This document shows positions 1 to 8,646 of a stretch of 57,959 nucleotides of DNA, one piece after another. The stretch comes from Betaproteobacteria bacterium (GTDB taxonomy: Bacteria > Pseudomonadota > Gammaproteobacteria > Burkholderiales > Burkholderiaceae_C). A model generated the notes under the pieces. That model was not told the DNA's origin and searched no databases. It saw nothing but the letters and a program-made list of their open reading frames with translations. The DNA is taken from NCBI GenBank assembly GCA_947453725.1, contig CANGHH010000024.1:1-57959 (forward strand). Reading direction: 5' to 3'. Numbering within the stretch: the stretch's first letter is position 1; each line of letters starts with the position of its first letter. The position numbers and the translations under genes are program-made.

Positions 1-69
1 CAGTGTGAGTTGAATGCTTGACAAGTTGGGTGGCACTTGCGGCGCAAGCCGGAACGCTCCTACCGCTGC

Positions 70-146
70 GGAGTGGTAGTTCAGTTGGTTAGAATACCGG
101 CCTGTCACGCCGGGGGTCGCGGGTTCGAGTCCCGTCCACTCCGCCA
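70..146 (+). tRNA. tRNA-Asp (GTC)
   Basis: A 77-nt cloverleaf with acceptor arms GGAGTGG and CCACTCC, an encoded CCA end, a D-loop TAGTTCAGTTGGTTAGA, a T-arm GGGTTCGAGTCCC and anticodon GTC at 104-106. It closely matches the known bacterial tRNA-Asp sequence. A TTGACA hexamer lies 47 bases upstream, but no convincing -10 box follows it, so the promoter may lie outside the window or in an upstream tRNA operon. Confidence 0.98.
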
Positions 147-156
147 CAAATTTCAG

Positions 157-190
157 AGGGCTGCACCGAAAGGTGCAGCCCTTTGTTTTT
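157..190 (+). terminator. Rho-independent terminator after tRNA-Asp
   Basis: An 11-bp perfect stem (157-167 with 172-182) closes a GAAA tetraloop and is followed by TTGTTTTT. It begins 10 bases after the tRNA CCA end and ends the tRNA transcript. Confidence 0.93.
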
Positions 191-490
191 GCCGGGCTTC
201 CTGGGTAGCAGGGGCCTTCGGGTCGCAGTCGCAAGGGCTTGACCGTGTCACCTCGGCGTGTGACTGCCCCCATCGTGACTCGCTTCCCCGGTGTGTACTG
301 CCGCCCCGATTCAAAGGTCGACCAGTTCGGGCTGAAACCGCCCGGCGACCTTCGCCATCGCGGCCGAGTTGTGTCGATGGGTGCTGCAAGCCGATGACTG
401 TCCCCAAATCCTGGAAACGCGGCCAACTCAGACGCCAGCGACTCCGGCGCGGCGTCTCCGACGACGCGCCGGACCTGTAGCATCCAGTCG
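191..490. other. Non-coding gap between tRNA-Asp terminator and the FAH-fold gene
   Basis: About 300 bases with no recognisable gene, RNA or repeat. The reading frame crossing it on the plus strand also covers the tRNA and has no protein-like sequence. The promoter of the following gene should be here, but I see no clear -35/-10 pair. Confidence 0.5.
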
Positions 491-1267
491 ATGCGCTGGA
501 CCCGCCTGCTCGACCTCACCGGTCACCCGACCTTCGCCCGCATCACGGGCGAAGCCGCGCAACCCATCCAGGGCACGCCCTTTGGCCCACCCGGCACCTG
601 GCACGACCACGGCGACCCCATCGCCCTGGACGCCGTGAGCTGGTTGCCGCCGGTGCAGCCTTCCAAGGTCATCGCCCTGTGGAAGAACTTCCACGCGCTG
701 GCCCTCAAGCAACAGCAGACCATCCCCGAGGAACCGCTGTATGCCCTGCGCGCGCCCAGCAGCCTGGCCGCGCACCGGCAGCCCGTGGTGAAGCCCGCCC
801 ACTACGACGGCGCGGTGTTCTACGAAGGCGAACTGGCGCTGGTGGTGGGCAAGACCATGCGCGCCGTGGGGCCGGCCGAGGTGCGCGCGCACCTGCTGGG
901 CTGCACCATCGCCAACGACGTGACCGCCATGGAGTTGATCAACCGCGACCCCAGCTTCGCACAGTGGTCGCGTTCGAAAAGCTTCGACACCTTCGGTGTC
1001 ATCGGCCCCTGGATCGACACCGACTTCGACTGGACCGGCGCCTCGGTGCGAACCCGCGTGAACGGCCGCGAACGGCAGCACTATCCGCTGGCCGACATGA
1101 TCTTCGAGCCGCTGACGCTGCTGTCGCGCCTGTCGCACGACATGACCTTGGAACCCGGCGACCTCGTGCTGTGCGGCACCTCGGTCGGCGCGCTGCCGAT
1201 GCGGCCGGGCAGCGAACTCGAGGTCGAGATCGACGGCCTGGGCGTGCTGGCCAACCGCTACGGCTGA
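491..1267 (+). CDS. Fumarylacetoacetate hydrolase (FAH) family protein
   Basis: A 258-aa protein of the FAH fold, whose members hydrolyse, decarboxylate or isomerise 2-oxo/enol acids with a Mg or Mn ion. The metal-binding motif is visible as YEGELALVVGK near residues 111-121, followed by the conserved IANDVTAMELINRD region and RSKSFDTFGVIGPWI. The C-terminal motif LEPGDLVLCGTSVG is also typical of the family. The short first 50 residues correspond to the usual N-terminal lid. It is a single gene convergent to the panE-like gene, and no pathway partners are adjacent, so the substrate cannot be named. The ATG at 491 is the only sensible start, although its ribosome binding site is weak. Confidence 0.88.
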   Translation: MRWTRLLDLTGHPTFARITGEAAQPIQGTPFGPPGTWHDHGDPIALDAVSWLPPVQPSKVIALWKNFHALALKQQQTIPEEPLYALRAPSSLAAHRQPVVKPAHYDGAVFYEGELALVVGKTMRAVGPAEVRAHLLGCTIANDVTAMELINRDPSFAQWSRSKSFDTFGVIGPWIDTDFDWTGASVRTRVNGRERQHYPLADMIFEPLTLLSRLSHDMTLEPGDLVLCGTSVGALPMRPGSELEVEIDGLGVLANRYG

Positions 1268-1292
1268 CCGGCACGATCCGGTTCTACCCGGC

Positions 1293-2300
1293 TCAGGCCG
1301 GCGTGACCGCCAGCTTGCCGCGCTGCTGCGCCAGCGTGTGTGCCAGCAGTGCCGTGGCGGCGTGGATGGCATCGATGGTGGGCGTGGGCGTGTCGGTGAT
1401 GCGCGCCAGTTCCACCACGCTGCCGACCAGGGCCGCCAGCTCCAGGCCGCGGCCTTGTTCCACGTCCTGCAGCATCGAGGTCTTGTGCGCGCCCACCGCC
1501 TCGGCGCCGGCGATGCGCTGGTCCACGCTGATCCTGAAGCTCACGCCCAGCTTCTCGGCCACGGCCTGGCCTTCGCGCATCATGTTGGCCACCAGTTCGC
1601 GGCTGGCCGGGAAGCGGCAGATGTCTTCCAGCGTCGCGTGGGTCAGGGCGCTGATCGGGTTCAGGCTGAGGTTGCCCCACAGCTTCACCCAGATCTCGCT
1701 GCGGATGTCGCGTGCCACCGGGGCCTTGAAGCCGGCGGCCATCAGGGACTTGCTCAAGCCCTCGATGCGCGGCGTGCGCTGGCCGTCGAGTTCGCCGATG
1801 GTGAACCGGTTGCCCTCGATCAGCCGCACCACGCCCGGCTCGACGAGTTCGGCGGCCGGGTAGACGATGCTGCCGATGATGCGCTCGACCTCGATGCCCG
1901 CTGCCAGCGCGCCGTCAGGGTCCACGCTGGACAGGCTGCGGCCGTCGTAGGGGCCGCCCATGCGCTGGAAATACCACCAGGGCACGCCGTTGACCATGGT
2001 GACCACCAAGGTGTCAGGCCCGAACAGCGCGCGCAGGCCGGGCAGCAGTTCGCGGACCTGGTGCGACTTGGTGGTCAGCAGCACCACGTCCTGTGGGCCG
2101 GCCTCGGCCGGGTCCTGCACGGCGCGGGCCGTGGCGGCGTGCTGCCAGCTGCCGTCGGGCAGCAGCAGCTTGAAGCCCTGCGCCTGGATGGCTGCCAGGT
2201 TCCGGTTGCGGGCGATGAAGGTGACGTCCTCACCCGCCAGTGCCAGCTTCGCGCCCAGGTAGCCGCCGATGGCACCGGCGCCGACGATTGCGTACTTCAT
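1293..2300 (-). CDS. Ketopantoate reductase (PanE/ApbA) family protein
   Basis: A 335-aa NADP-dependent 2-oxoacid reductase of the PanE/ApbA family. The N-terminus has the Rossmann motif GAGAIGGYLGAKLA, and the C-terminal helical domain carries the conserved EIWVKLWGNLSLNPISALT with the catalytic-type lysine. True PanE reduces 2-dehydropantoate to pantoate for CoA synthesis, but Burkholderiales carry several paralogues acting on other 2-oxoacids. The start lies only 3 bases after the stop of the oxalate-CoA-ligase-like gene, so the two are one operon. That context, rather than pantothenate genes, makes a role in small organic acid metabolism as likely as pantothenate synthesis. For this reason I give no gene symbol. 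Confidence 0.88.
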   Translation of the reverse strand: MKYAIVGAGAIGGYLGAKLALAGEDVTFIARNRNLAAIQAQGFKLLLPDGSWQHAATARAVQDPAEAGPQDVVLLTTKSHQVRELLPGLRALFGPDTLVVTMVNGVPWWYFQRMGGPYDGRSLSSVDPDGALAAGIEVERIIGSIVYPAAELVEPGVVRLIEGNRFTIGELDGQRTPRIEGLSKSLMAAGFKAPVARDIRSEIWVKLWGNLSLNPISALTHATLEDICRFPASRELVANMMREGQAVAEKLGVSFRISVDQRIAGAEAVGAHKTSMLQDVEQGRGLELAALVGSVVELARITDTPTPTIDAIHAATALLAHTLAQQRGKLAVTPA

Positions 2301-2303
2301 CGC

Positions 2304-3839
2304 TCAGAACTCGCCCGAAACGTAGGAACCGAAACCCAGGCCGATGCGCTGGGCCAGGCCGATGCGCTGCAGCTTGCCGGTCGCACCCTTGGGCAGTTCG
2401 TCGACGAACAGGATCTTCTTCGGCACCTTGTAGCCCGCCACGCGCGCCGCCACGAACTGCTGCAGCTCGCGTTCGCTGCATTCATGGCCTTCGTGCAGCA
2501 CCACCATGGCCGCCACCTCTTCGCCCAGGCGCTTGTGCGGGGCGCCGAAGACGACCACCTGCGCCACCGAGACGTGGTCGAGCAGGATCTCGTCGATCTC
2601 GCGCGGGCTGACCTTTTCGCCGCCGCGGTTGATGATCTCCTTCAGCCGGCCGGTGATGCTGATGTAGCCCTCGGCGTCCATCACGCCCTGGTCGCCGGTA
2701 CGGAACCAGCCGTCGACGAAGGCCTCTTCGTTGGCCTTGGGGTTGTTCTCGTAGCCGGCGGTGACGTTGGGGCCGCGGATGACGATCTCGCCCACCTCGC
2801 CGGCCGGCAGCAGGGCGCCGTCCTCGCCACGGATGGCCACCTCGGGGCCGGCCGCGCGGCCGACCGAGCCGGGCTTGCGCTGCAGGGGCGGCAGCGGGTT
2901 GGCGGCCATCTGGTGCGCGGCCTCGGTCATGCCGTAGGACTCGACCAGCGGCGCCTTGAACATCTGCTCGAGCTGCGCGATCAGCTGCGGCGGCATGGCC
3001 GACGACGAAGACCGCACGAAGCGCAGCGCGTGGCGGGCCAGCACCTCGGCGTTGTGCTTGCCGCGCGTGGCGATGGCCAGATGCATCGTCGGCACGGCCG
3101 TGTACCAGGTGGGGCGGGCCTCGTCCATCCACTTGAAGAAGCGCAGCGCATTGAAGCCCGGCGTGCAGAACACCTGCGAACCGGCCGACAGCGGCGCCAG
3201 CAGCCCGGCCAGCAGGCCGTGGATGTGGAACAGCGGCATGATGTTCAGGCCGCAGTCGGCCGGCGTGAACTGCAAGGTGGTGGCGATGTGCCGGGCCGAC
3301 GCGCACAGATTGGCCACCGACAGCGGCACGCGCTTGGGCCGCGAGGTGGTGCCCGAGGTGTGCAGCACCATGGCCACGTCGCCGGCCTGGGCAGGGCCGG
3401 GCAGGGCGCAGGGCGCGGCGGGCAGCGGGCTCAGCGTGAACTGGCCGGCCGGCGCCCCTGCGGGCACCTGCAGCTCGATGACCAGCAGGCCCAGCTTGCG
3501 CGCCGCTGCCACGGCCGGCGAGGTGCTGCCCTGATCAACGATCAGCGCCTTGGCCTTCAGGTCGTCCAGATAGAACTCGAATTCGTCGGCGCGGTAGGCC
3601 GGGTTCAGCGGGCCGCTGGCCGTGGCGCTGGCGCAGGCCAGGAAGCAGGTGGCCATCTCGGGGCCGTTGGGCAGCACGATGGCCACCCGGTCGTTGCGGC
3701 CGATGCCCGCGGCGTTCAATGCGGCCGTGGTGTCGGCCACCAGCGCGCGCAGGCCGCGGTAGCTCAGCGCCGGGCGGCCCGGGGCGGTGATGGCGGTGGC
3801 GTCGTCGGCGCCGGTCTGCAGCAGTTCCTGGATGGTCAT
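2304..3839 (-). CDS. AMP-forming acyl-CoA synthetase, oxalate-CoA ligase-like
   Basis: A 511-aa member of the ANL superfamily that activates a carboxylic acid through an acyl-AMP to its CoA thioester. Motifs in order are HTSGTTSRPKRVPLS (ATP/phosphate loop), VESYGMTEAAHQM (A5-type motif), WFRTGDQGVMD and ITGRLKEIINRGGEKVSP, with the catalytic lysine in GATGKLQR near the end. MTEAAHQMAANPLPP followed by KPGSVG resembles the AAE3-type oxalyl-CoA synthetases of plants and fungi, so oxalate is my preferred substrate, by similarity from memory. The ATG at 3839 (MTIQELL) is chosen because family alignment begins there. The frame stays open 59 codons upstream but without family-like sequence. It is the first gene of an operon with the reductase downstream. 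Confidence 0.85.
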   Translation of the reverse strand: MTIQELLQTGADDATAITAPGRPALSYRGLRALVADTTAALNAAGIGRNDRVAIVLPNGPEMATCFLACASATASGPLNPAYRADEFEFYLDDLKAKALIVDQGSTSPAVAAARKLGLLVIELQVPAGAPAGQFTLSPLPAAPCALPGPAQAGDVAMVLHTSGTTSRPKRVPLSVANLCASARHIATTLQFTPADCGLNIMPLFHIHGLLAGLLAPLSAGSQVFCTPGFNALRFFKWMDEARPTWYTAVPTMHLAIATRGKHNAEVLARHALRFVRSSSSAMPPQLIAQLEQMFKAPLVESYGMTEAAHQMAANPLPPLQRKPGSVGRAAGPEVAIRGEDGALLPAGEVGEIVIRGPNVTAGYENNPKANEEAFVDGWFRTGDQGVMDAEGYISITGRLKEIINRGGEKVSPREIDEILLDHVSVAQVVVFGAPHKRLGEEVAAMVVLHEGHECSERELQQFVAARVAGYKVPKKILFVDELPKGATGKLQRIGLAQRIGLGFGSYVSGEF

Positions 3840-4030
3840 GGCGTGGTCTGGGCTGTACTGGCGCAGCGGGCCCCGGATGTGGACATCGGGGCCCGCGTCC
3901 GCCAGGAATTGAACGGGGGCATGGTCTGTGCGGATTCTTGCCCATGTGCGGCTGCCGATGGGTGCCGGATACTGCACAACTGCTTGAACGGCGGGCCAGC
4001 GTGGCGCGCCGGGCACATCGGGGTTTACGC

Positions 4031-5839
4031 ATGAGTGACGAGTTGCCCAGCGGCCACAGCAGGGCCTTTCCGATTGCGCGCGCGCTGCTTGAAGGCTTCG
4101 ACCGCCACTACCGCCTGTTCACCGAGACCAACCGCGCCGCCAAGGGCCGTTTTGAGCGCGCCGACTGGGCCGGCCAGCAGCAGGCCATGCGCGAGCGCAT
4201 CGAGTTCTACGACCAGCGCGTGCAGGAAGCCAAGACCCGGCTGCTGACCGAGTTCGCCGCCGACACCCTGCCGATGGAGGTGTGGCAGCAGGTCAAGTTG
4301 CTGTACATCGGGCTGCTGATCGACCACCGCCAGCCCGAGCTGGCCGAGACCTTCTTCAACTCGGTCACCACGCACATCCTGCACCGGAGCTACTTCCACA
4401 ACAGCTTCATCTTCGTGCGGCCGGCGATATCCACCTCCTACATCGAGCTCGACGAGGCGCTGGGCCCCACCACCTACCGCGTGTACTACCCCACAGTGGC
4501 CACCTGGCGCGACACCTGGGTGCAGCTGGTGCGCGATTTCGAACTGCAGGTGCCCTTCGAAGACCTGGAACGCGACGCCGACGACGTCGTGGCCGAACTG
4601 CAGCGGCGCCTGGGCGACCTGCAGCCGCGCGCCAACTTCCAGATCCAGGTGCTCAGCAAGCTGTTCTTCCGCAACAAGGGCGCCTATGTGGTCGGCGTGA
4701 TCATCAACGGTTCGCAGCAGACGCCCATCGCGCTGCCGCTGCTGCACACGCCCGGCCACCAGCTGATGATCGACACGGTGCTGCATACCGAAGACGACAT
4801 GGAGATGCTGTTCAGCTATGCCCGCGCCTATTTCCTGGTGGACATGGCGGTGCCCAGCGCCTGTGTGCAGTTCCTGCGCATGCTGATGCCGCGCAAGCCG
4901 CGCGCCGAGCTCTACAGCGCGGTGGGCTTGCACAAGCAGGGCAAGAACACCTTCTACCGCGACCTGCTGGTGCACCTGCGCCACAGCAGCGACCGCTTCC
5001 GCATCGCGCCCGGCATCAAGGGCATGGTCATGCTGGTGTTCGACCTGCCGTCGTTTCCCTATGTGTTCAAGCTGATCAAGGACCGCTACCCGTCGCAGAA
5101 GAAGACCACGCGCGAGCAGATCAAGGGCAAGTACCTGCTGGTGAAGCGCCACGACCGCGTCGGCCGCATGGCCGACACGCTGGAGTACAGCAAGGTGGCG
5201 CTGCCGCTGTCGCGCTTCGAACCCGAACTGCTGGAGGAACTGCAGGCGTTCTGCCCCAGCCTGCTGGAATTCACCGGCAGCGGGCCGCAGCAGGAAGTGA
5301 TCATCAGCCACGCCTACATCGAGCGCCGCATGATCCCCTTGAACCTGTTCCTGAAGGACGCGATGGCCGCCGGCGACGACGATGCCATCGAGCGCGCCAC
5401 CATCGACTACGGCAACGCCATCAAGGACCTCGTGGCAGCCAACATCTTCCCCGGCGACATGATGTGGAAGAACTTCGGCCTGACCCGGCAGGGCAAGGTG
5501 GTCTTCTACGACTACGACGAAATCGAATACCTCAGCGACTGCAACTTCCGCAAGGTGCCCCGCCGCCAGGACGACGACGTCGAAAGGCCCGACGGCACCT
5601 GGTTCGACTTCGGCCCGAAAGACGTGTTCCCCGAGACCTTCGGCCCTTTCCTGCTGGGCAATGCCAAGGTGCGACAGGCCTTCCTGAAGCACCACGCCGA
5701 CCTGCTGAACGCCGACTACTGGGCGCAGCACAAGCAGCGCATCCTGGCCGGGGCCATGCTGGACGTGTTCCCCTACGAAACGCAGCGCCGCTTCGTGAAC
5801 CAGCGTGCGGCGGCTGTCCGGGCGCAGACGCTGACGTGA
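4031..5839 (+). CDS. aceK: Isocitrate dehydrogenase kinase/phosphatase
   Basis: A 602-aa bifunctional enzyme that phosphorylates isocitrate dehydrogenase to switch it off and dephosphorylates it to switch it on, setting flux between the TCA cycle and the glyoxylate bypass. Length and sequence fit AceK along the whole protein. The ATP-binding motif APGIKGMVMLVFDLPSFPYVFKLI is present, as are the NAIKDLVAANIFPGDMMWKNFG region and the family C-terminus ending in the Y-ETQRRF block. The start ATG at 4031 (MSDELPSG) is the standard one, and 31 further open codons upstream are not family-like. aceA and aceB are not in the window, so this is a stand-alone aceK, divergent from the acyl-CoA synthetase across about 190 bases. 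Confidence 0.97.
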   Translation: MSDELPSGHSRAFPIARALLEGFDRHYRLFTETNRAAKGRFERADWAGQQQAMRERIEFYDQRVQEAKTRLLTEFAADTLPMEVWQQVKLLYIGLLIDHRQPELAETFFNSVTTHILHRSYFHNSFIFVRPAISTSYIELDEALGPTTYRVYYPTVATWRDTWVQLVRDFELQVPFEDLERDADDVVAELQRRLGDLQPRANFQIQVLSKLFFRNKGAYVVGVIINGSQQTPIALPLLHTPGHQLMIDTVLHTEDDMEMLFSYARAYFLVDMAVPSACVQFLRMLMPRKPRAELYSAVGLHKQGKNTFYRDLLVHLRHSSDRFRIAPGIKGMVMLVFDLPSFPYVFKLIKDRYPSQKKTTREQIKGKYLLVKRHDRVGRMADTLEYSKVALPLSRFEPELLEELQAFCPSLLEFTGSGPQQEVIISHAYIERRMIPLNLFLKDAMAAGDDDAIERATIDYGNAIKDLVAANIFPGDMMWKNFGLTRQGKVVFYDYDEIEYLSDCNFRKVPRRQDDDVERPDGTWFDFGPKDVFPETFGPFLLGNAKVRQAFLKHHADLLNADYWAQHKQRILAGAMLDVFPYETQRRFVNQRAAAVRAQTLT

Positions 5840-5931
5840 GCACCGATGGAGATCGGCCGGCAACCGGTGCCCTGGGCCGAATCTTCATCGGCGTCCAGAC
5901 AACCGATCCCAGGCATCGATACCGACGATGA

Positions 5932-6549
5932 TCAGGGCGCCCTCAAGCTGCCGTCCAACTCGGCGACGACGGGCTTCAGCGCTGCGGCCAACGCCCGTGA
6001 CAGCGACTCGGCGAAAGACGCCGCCGTGCCCGCAAAGGCGATGCCGGCCGAACCTTCGCCGTCATAGTTGCGAGTGATCAGGTCCTGGCCGTCCCGGCTG
6101 AGTTGCAGGCGCAACGACACTTGGCCGGTGTAGCTCATGTACATGTCGCAGAAGACCTTGAGCACCTCACCCTTGACCACCGCGCCCGCCGCCTGCGGAC
6201 CGCCCAGGGTCACGGCATAGCCGCTCTTCTCCAGTTCCAGCTTCACGGCCTGCGTTACCCAGTCGGTGACGCTGTTGTCGGCCAGCACATCGGCGGTGCG
6301 CATGCCGAAGCCATTGCGCATGGTGCCGATGGCGTTCTTGTCGGTGCGCTGATCGACGAAGGTGACCAGGGTGATGGCACCCTTGGCGGGGGCCGGCACA
6401 ACGGCAGCCTGCGCCGCCGGCACCACGCCGGCATCGCCCTTGGGCGGGTAGAGCAAGGTGGCATTGCGCGTGCCGAAGGCGCAAGCGGTCAGCAAGGCGA
6501 CCGCGACGCAGGCCCCCGACAAGCGCATGAAGCGCAGCATCCTGTCCAT
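5932..6549 (-). CDS. YajG-like outer membrane lipoprotein
   Basis: A 205-aa predicted lipoprotein. A short hydrophobic signal (LSGACVAVALLTACAFG) carries an LTAC lipobox, so the mature protein would start at the cysteine and be lipid anchored. The body (ITLVTFVDQRTDKNAIGTMRNGFGM, then a region suggestive of the YajG/DUF-type lipoprotein fold) resembles Escherichia coli YajG, which has no firmly known role. A ribosome binding site (AAAGGA) precedes the ATG at 6549. A second ATG three codons in would also preserve the signal. The gene converges with aceK and is followed by no partner on its strand. Confidence 0.72.
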   Translation of the reverse strand: MDRMLRFMRLSGACVAVALLTACAFGTRNATLLYPPKGDAGVVPAAQAAVVPAPAKGAITLVTFVDQRTDKNAIGTMRNGFGMRTADVLADNSVTDWVTQAVKLELEKSGYAVTLGGPQAAGAVVKGEVLKVFCDMYMSYTGQVSLRLQLSRDGQDLITRNYDGEGSAGIAFAGTAASFAESLSRALAAALKPVVAELDGSLRAP

Positions 6550-6624
6550 GAGGGTGTCCTTTCTGGGTGTTGAGCAGGAAAGACACCATCATCCTCACCG
6601 GGCCGGGGCGGTCCTTGCGCCCGA

Positions 6625-7007
6625 TCAAGGCCGCGCGTCGAGGGTACGGGCCCATTGACGCTGGGCCCTGCACGAGGGGTATGACCGACCGCGGTGGCGT
6701 GCTGGTGTTGGTGCCGGCCCTGTGGAAGGTCCAGCCCAGGTGGAAGCTGACCTCGCCCAGCTCGAAGGCGCCCACCTCGAAGGGGAAACCGTGACGGGCC
6801 ATGTTGTCGGTGATGCGCACCTCGCTGTCGTCGCTGATGCCCAGGTCGCGCAGGCGCGGTCGCAACTGATTGCGTGAACCCCGCCGACGCACGCTGGCCG
6901 TGGCACTCGGCCATCCAGACGTTGGGCGTGTTGGTGTCGACGGCCCGCAGGGCATCATTGGGAGCCGCCGCTGCGGCACCTGGGCGGCTGGCCGGCGACG
7001 GTTTCAC
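6625..7007 (-). pseudogene. Frameshifted gene coupled to the crp-like gene
   Basis: A GTG start at 7007 overlaps the stop of the Crp-family gene as GTGA, which indicates translational coupling. Frame one reads a plausible protein for 46 codons (DALRAVDTNTPNVWMAECHG, then SAGFTQ). From about 6870 the protein-like sequence continues in another frame (LRDLGISDDSEVRITDNMAR, then FPFEVGAFELGEVSFHLGW) to around 6690. No single frame covers both halves, and neither half ends in a natural stop. I read this as one gene broken by a frameshift near 6865-6875, either a real mutation or a sequencing error. I do not recognise the family, and the downstream boundary is approximate. Confidence 0.5.
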
Positions 7008-7624
7008 CAGCGCGGCGGCAGCTTCTTCAGCAACACGATGCGTTCCCGCGTGACCTCGATGTAGCCGCCGCGTGCCAGGTCCTGCAGCAGCCGGTTGACC
7101 ATCGCGCGCGAAGCGCCCAGGCGTTCGGCGATGCGGGCTTGGCTCATCGGACCCGGCACCACGCGCAGCCCCTGTTCGTCCATGGCCAAGGCCTCGAACA
7201 GGCCGACCAGCCGGCCGTAGACGTCCACCGACGCCAGCCGGGTCACGGTGTGGGTCAGCGTGCGCACGCGCTGCACCAGGCGCTGGATCATCTGCAGCGC
7301 GAGGTCCGGGCGCGAGGCCAGCACCTCGTCGACAGCGGTCCGCGGCACGCGCGTGAGCAGGGCGCGCGCCGTCACCTGCACGCTGGCCGAGCGCCGTTCG
7401 CCGCTGAGCATCAGTTCGCCGAAGAACTCGCCCGGCCCCAGCGTGTCCAGTTCCACCACGCGTCCGGCGTCGCCAGCCACCACGGCGCGCAAGGCACCGG
7501 TGTGAACGATGTACATGCAGTCGGCGACCTCGTTCTCGGTGACGACCGTGCTGCCGGGCTCCCAGGTCCGTGTTTCACCGCGCCGCGCCAGTTCGGTCAA
7601 CAAAGCATCGGCTTGTTCCACCAC
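7004..7624 (-). CDS. Crp/Fnr-family transcriptional regulator
   Basis: About 206 aa. An N-terminal cyclic-nucleotide-binding-type beta roll (residues about 15-115: EPGSTVVTENEVADCMYIVH, then GPGEFFGELMLSGERRSASV) is followed by a dimer helix and a C-terminal winged helix-turn-helix (MSQARIAERLGASRAMVNRL, then LARGGYIEV). The phosphate-binding cassette GEFFGELMLSGERRSA contains the G-E-L and R-S residues expected of a cyclic-nucleotide binder. No cysteine cluster is present, so it is not an oxygen-sensing Fnr. The GTG at 7624 (or the adjacent GTG at 7621) is chosen because AAGGAGAG lies 8 bases upstream. Longer starts add only low-complexity sequence. It lies beside two small membrane protein genes and a lipid cluster, but a target is not evident. 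Confidence 0.88.
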   Translation of the reverse strand: MVEQADALLTELARRGETRTWEPGSTVVTENEVADCMYIVHTGALRAVVAGDAGRVVELDTLGPGEFFGELMLSGERRSASVQVTARALLTRVPRTAVDEVLASRPDLALQMIQRLVQRVRTLTHTVTRLASVDVYGRLVGLFEALAMDEQGLRVVPGPMSQARIAERLGASRAMVNRLLQDLARGGYIEVTRERIVLLKKLPPRW

Positions 7625-7821
7625 CGCAGGGCCTCTCCTTCCTTCACCGGGCTGTCCAGCGCGCCCGGACGCATCCTGGGGCGACTGTACCGGGCAGGCG
7701 GGGGCCGATTCACTATTGAACGGCGGCACGCGGCCCCGGCGATACGGCCCGACCATGCGGGTGCCGGTCCACTTCGACTGATCTGGCGACCGGTCCCACC
7801 CTTCAGCAAGCAGGAGCCTTC

Positions 7822-8007
7822 ATGGACGACATCACCGAAATGCGGCCCGCGCCGCGCCGCACGCCAACCGGCGTCCTGTGCTTGATGACCGTCATCGTGC
7901 TGGCCGGCAGCGGCTGGCTGCTGAGCGGCTTGCAAGACCAACCGCCAGCCATCGCGAGCAGCGCGTCGAGCCCGCCGCCGACGGTGACGGCCCTGGTCGC
8001 GCGTTGA
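7822..8007 (+). CDS. Small single-pass membrane protein
   Basis: A 61-aa protein with one hydrophobic segment (GVLCLMTVIVLAGSGWLLSGL, about residues 17-37), a charged cytoplasmic N-terminus and a proline/serine-rich tail. AGGAG is placed 7 bases before the ATG, which is the main evidence that it is translated. I do not recognise a family. A second small membrane protein of the same layout follows 73 bases later, so the two probably share a transcript. Function unknown. Confidence 0.55.
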   Translation: MDDITEMRPAPRRTPTGVLCLMTVIVLAGSGWLLSGLQDQPPAIASSASSPPPTVTALVAR

Positions 8008-8080
8008 TGGCCTTCGACGTCGACACCCGATCGCCCCATCCAAGCCCACTTCGATACCGCTCAGCAAGGGAGAACGGACC

Positions 8081-8353
8081 ATGAATACCAGCATCCGCAG
8101 CACCGCAGCCCGCCTCGCCCCGGCGCACCCCGACCACCATGGCGAAGTCCGCTGGATCCTGGCGGGCGCCGTCGCCATCGCCATCAGCGCGGCGGGCGTG
8201 ATCGGACTCGTGCAGGCCAGCGCGCCGCCGGCCGCGCAGGGCCGCCCTGCCGTGAAGGCCGCCGGCGGCACGGCCCCCGACACCGGCGTGCCCGATGCCG
8301 CCAGGCGCCTGCAGAACGCGCCCGACGAAGCCCCTGCAGCGCCGACCTTCTGA
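8081..8353 (+). CDS. Small single-pass membrane protein
   Basis: A 90-aa protein with a basic/histidine-containing N-terminus, one transmembrane segment (WILAGAVAIAISAAGVIGLVQ, about residues 25-45) and an alanine/proline-rich hydrophilic tail. AAGGGAGAA sits 8 bases before the ATG. It has the same general architecture as the 61-aa protein just upstream but no clear sequence identity. Whether the tail is periplasmic is inferred only from its composition. Family and function unknown. Confidence 0.55.
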   Translation: MNTSIRSTAARLAPAHPDHHGEVRWILAGAVAIAISAAGVIGLVQASAPPAAQGRPAVKAAGGTAPDTGVPDAARRLQNAPDEAPAAPTF

Positions 8354-8646
8354 GGCCGGCGGGCCGAACGCGATCAGGCCGGTCGCGCTGCCGACGGCGT
8401 GCCCGCCGCCCTGGCGCCAGCGATTGCCACCGCCCGGATGAACGGCCCATCAAGGCCTGGCGCGTGTTGCCCAAGGCACCACGGCTTGAGGCGTGTCAAC
8501 GCCGGGCGCGCCCCGCGGCCGCCAAATGCGCAGGGCATGCGGCGCCCGTGCCGCTGGAGTCCCGTTGATGACGCCGCAATCCGAACCAAGGTCCTGGGTC
8601 GACACCGCCTGGCTGCGGCTGCCGGCGCTGCACTGAGGCCGCCTCG
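8354..8646. other. Intergenic region before the alpha/beta hydrolase
   Basis: About 290 bases with no recognised gene. A 22-codon frame at 8567-8635 (ATG to TGA) ends just before the hydrolase gene, but it has no clear ribosome binding site and I do not claim it is translated. No terminator or repeat was seen. Confidence 0.4.

Noticed and set aside
18..23. TTGACA as a tRNA-Asp promoter
   Set aside because: No -10 hexamer is found at 15-19 bases downstream, and the distance to the tRNA is long.
37..480. 147-codon plus frame over the left end
   Set aside because: It runs through tRNA-Asp and its terminator and has no protein-like features.
1338..4034. 898-codon plus-strand open frame
   Set aside because: It is the antisense shadow of the panE-like and acyl-CoA synthetase genes, which have clear family motifs.
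8567..8635. 22-codon frame before the hydrolase
   Set aside because: No clear ribosome binding site and no other support for translation.
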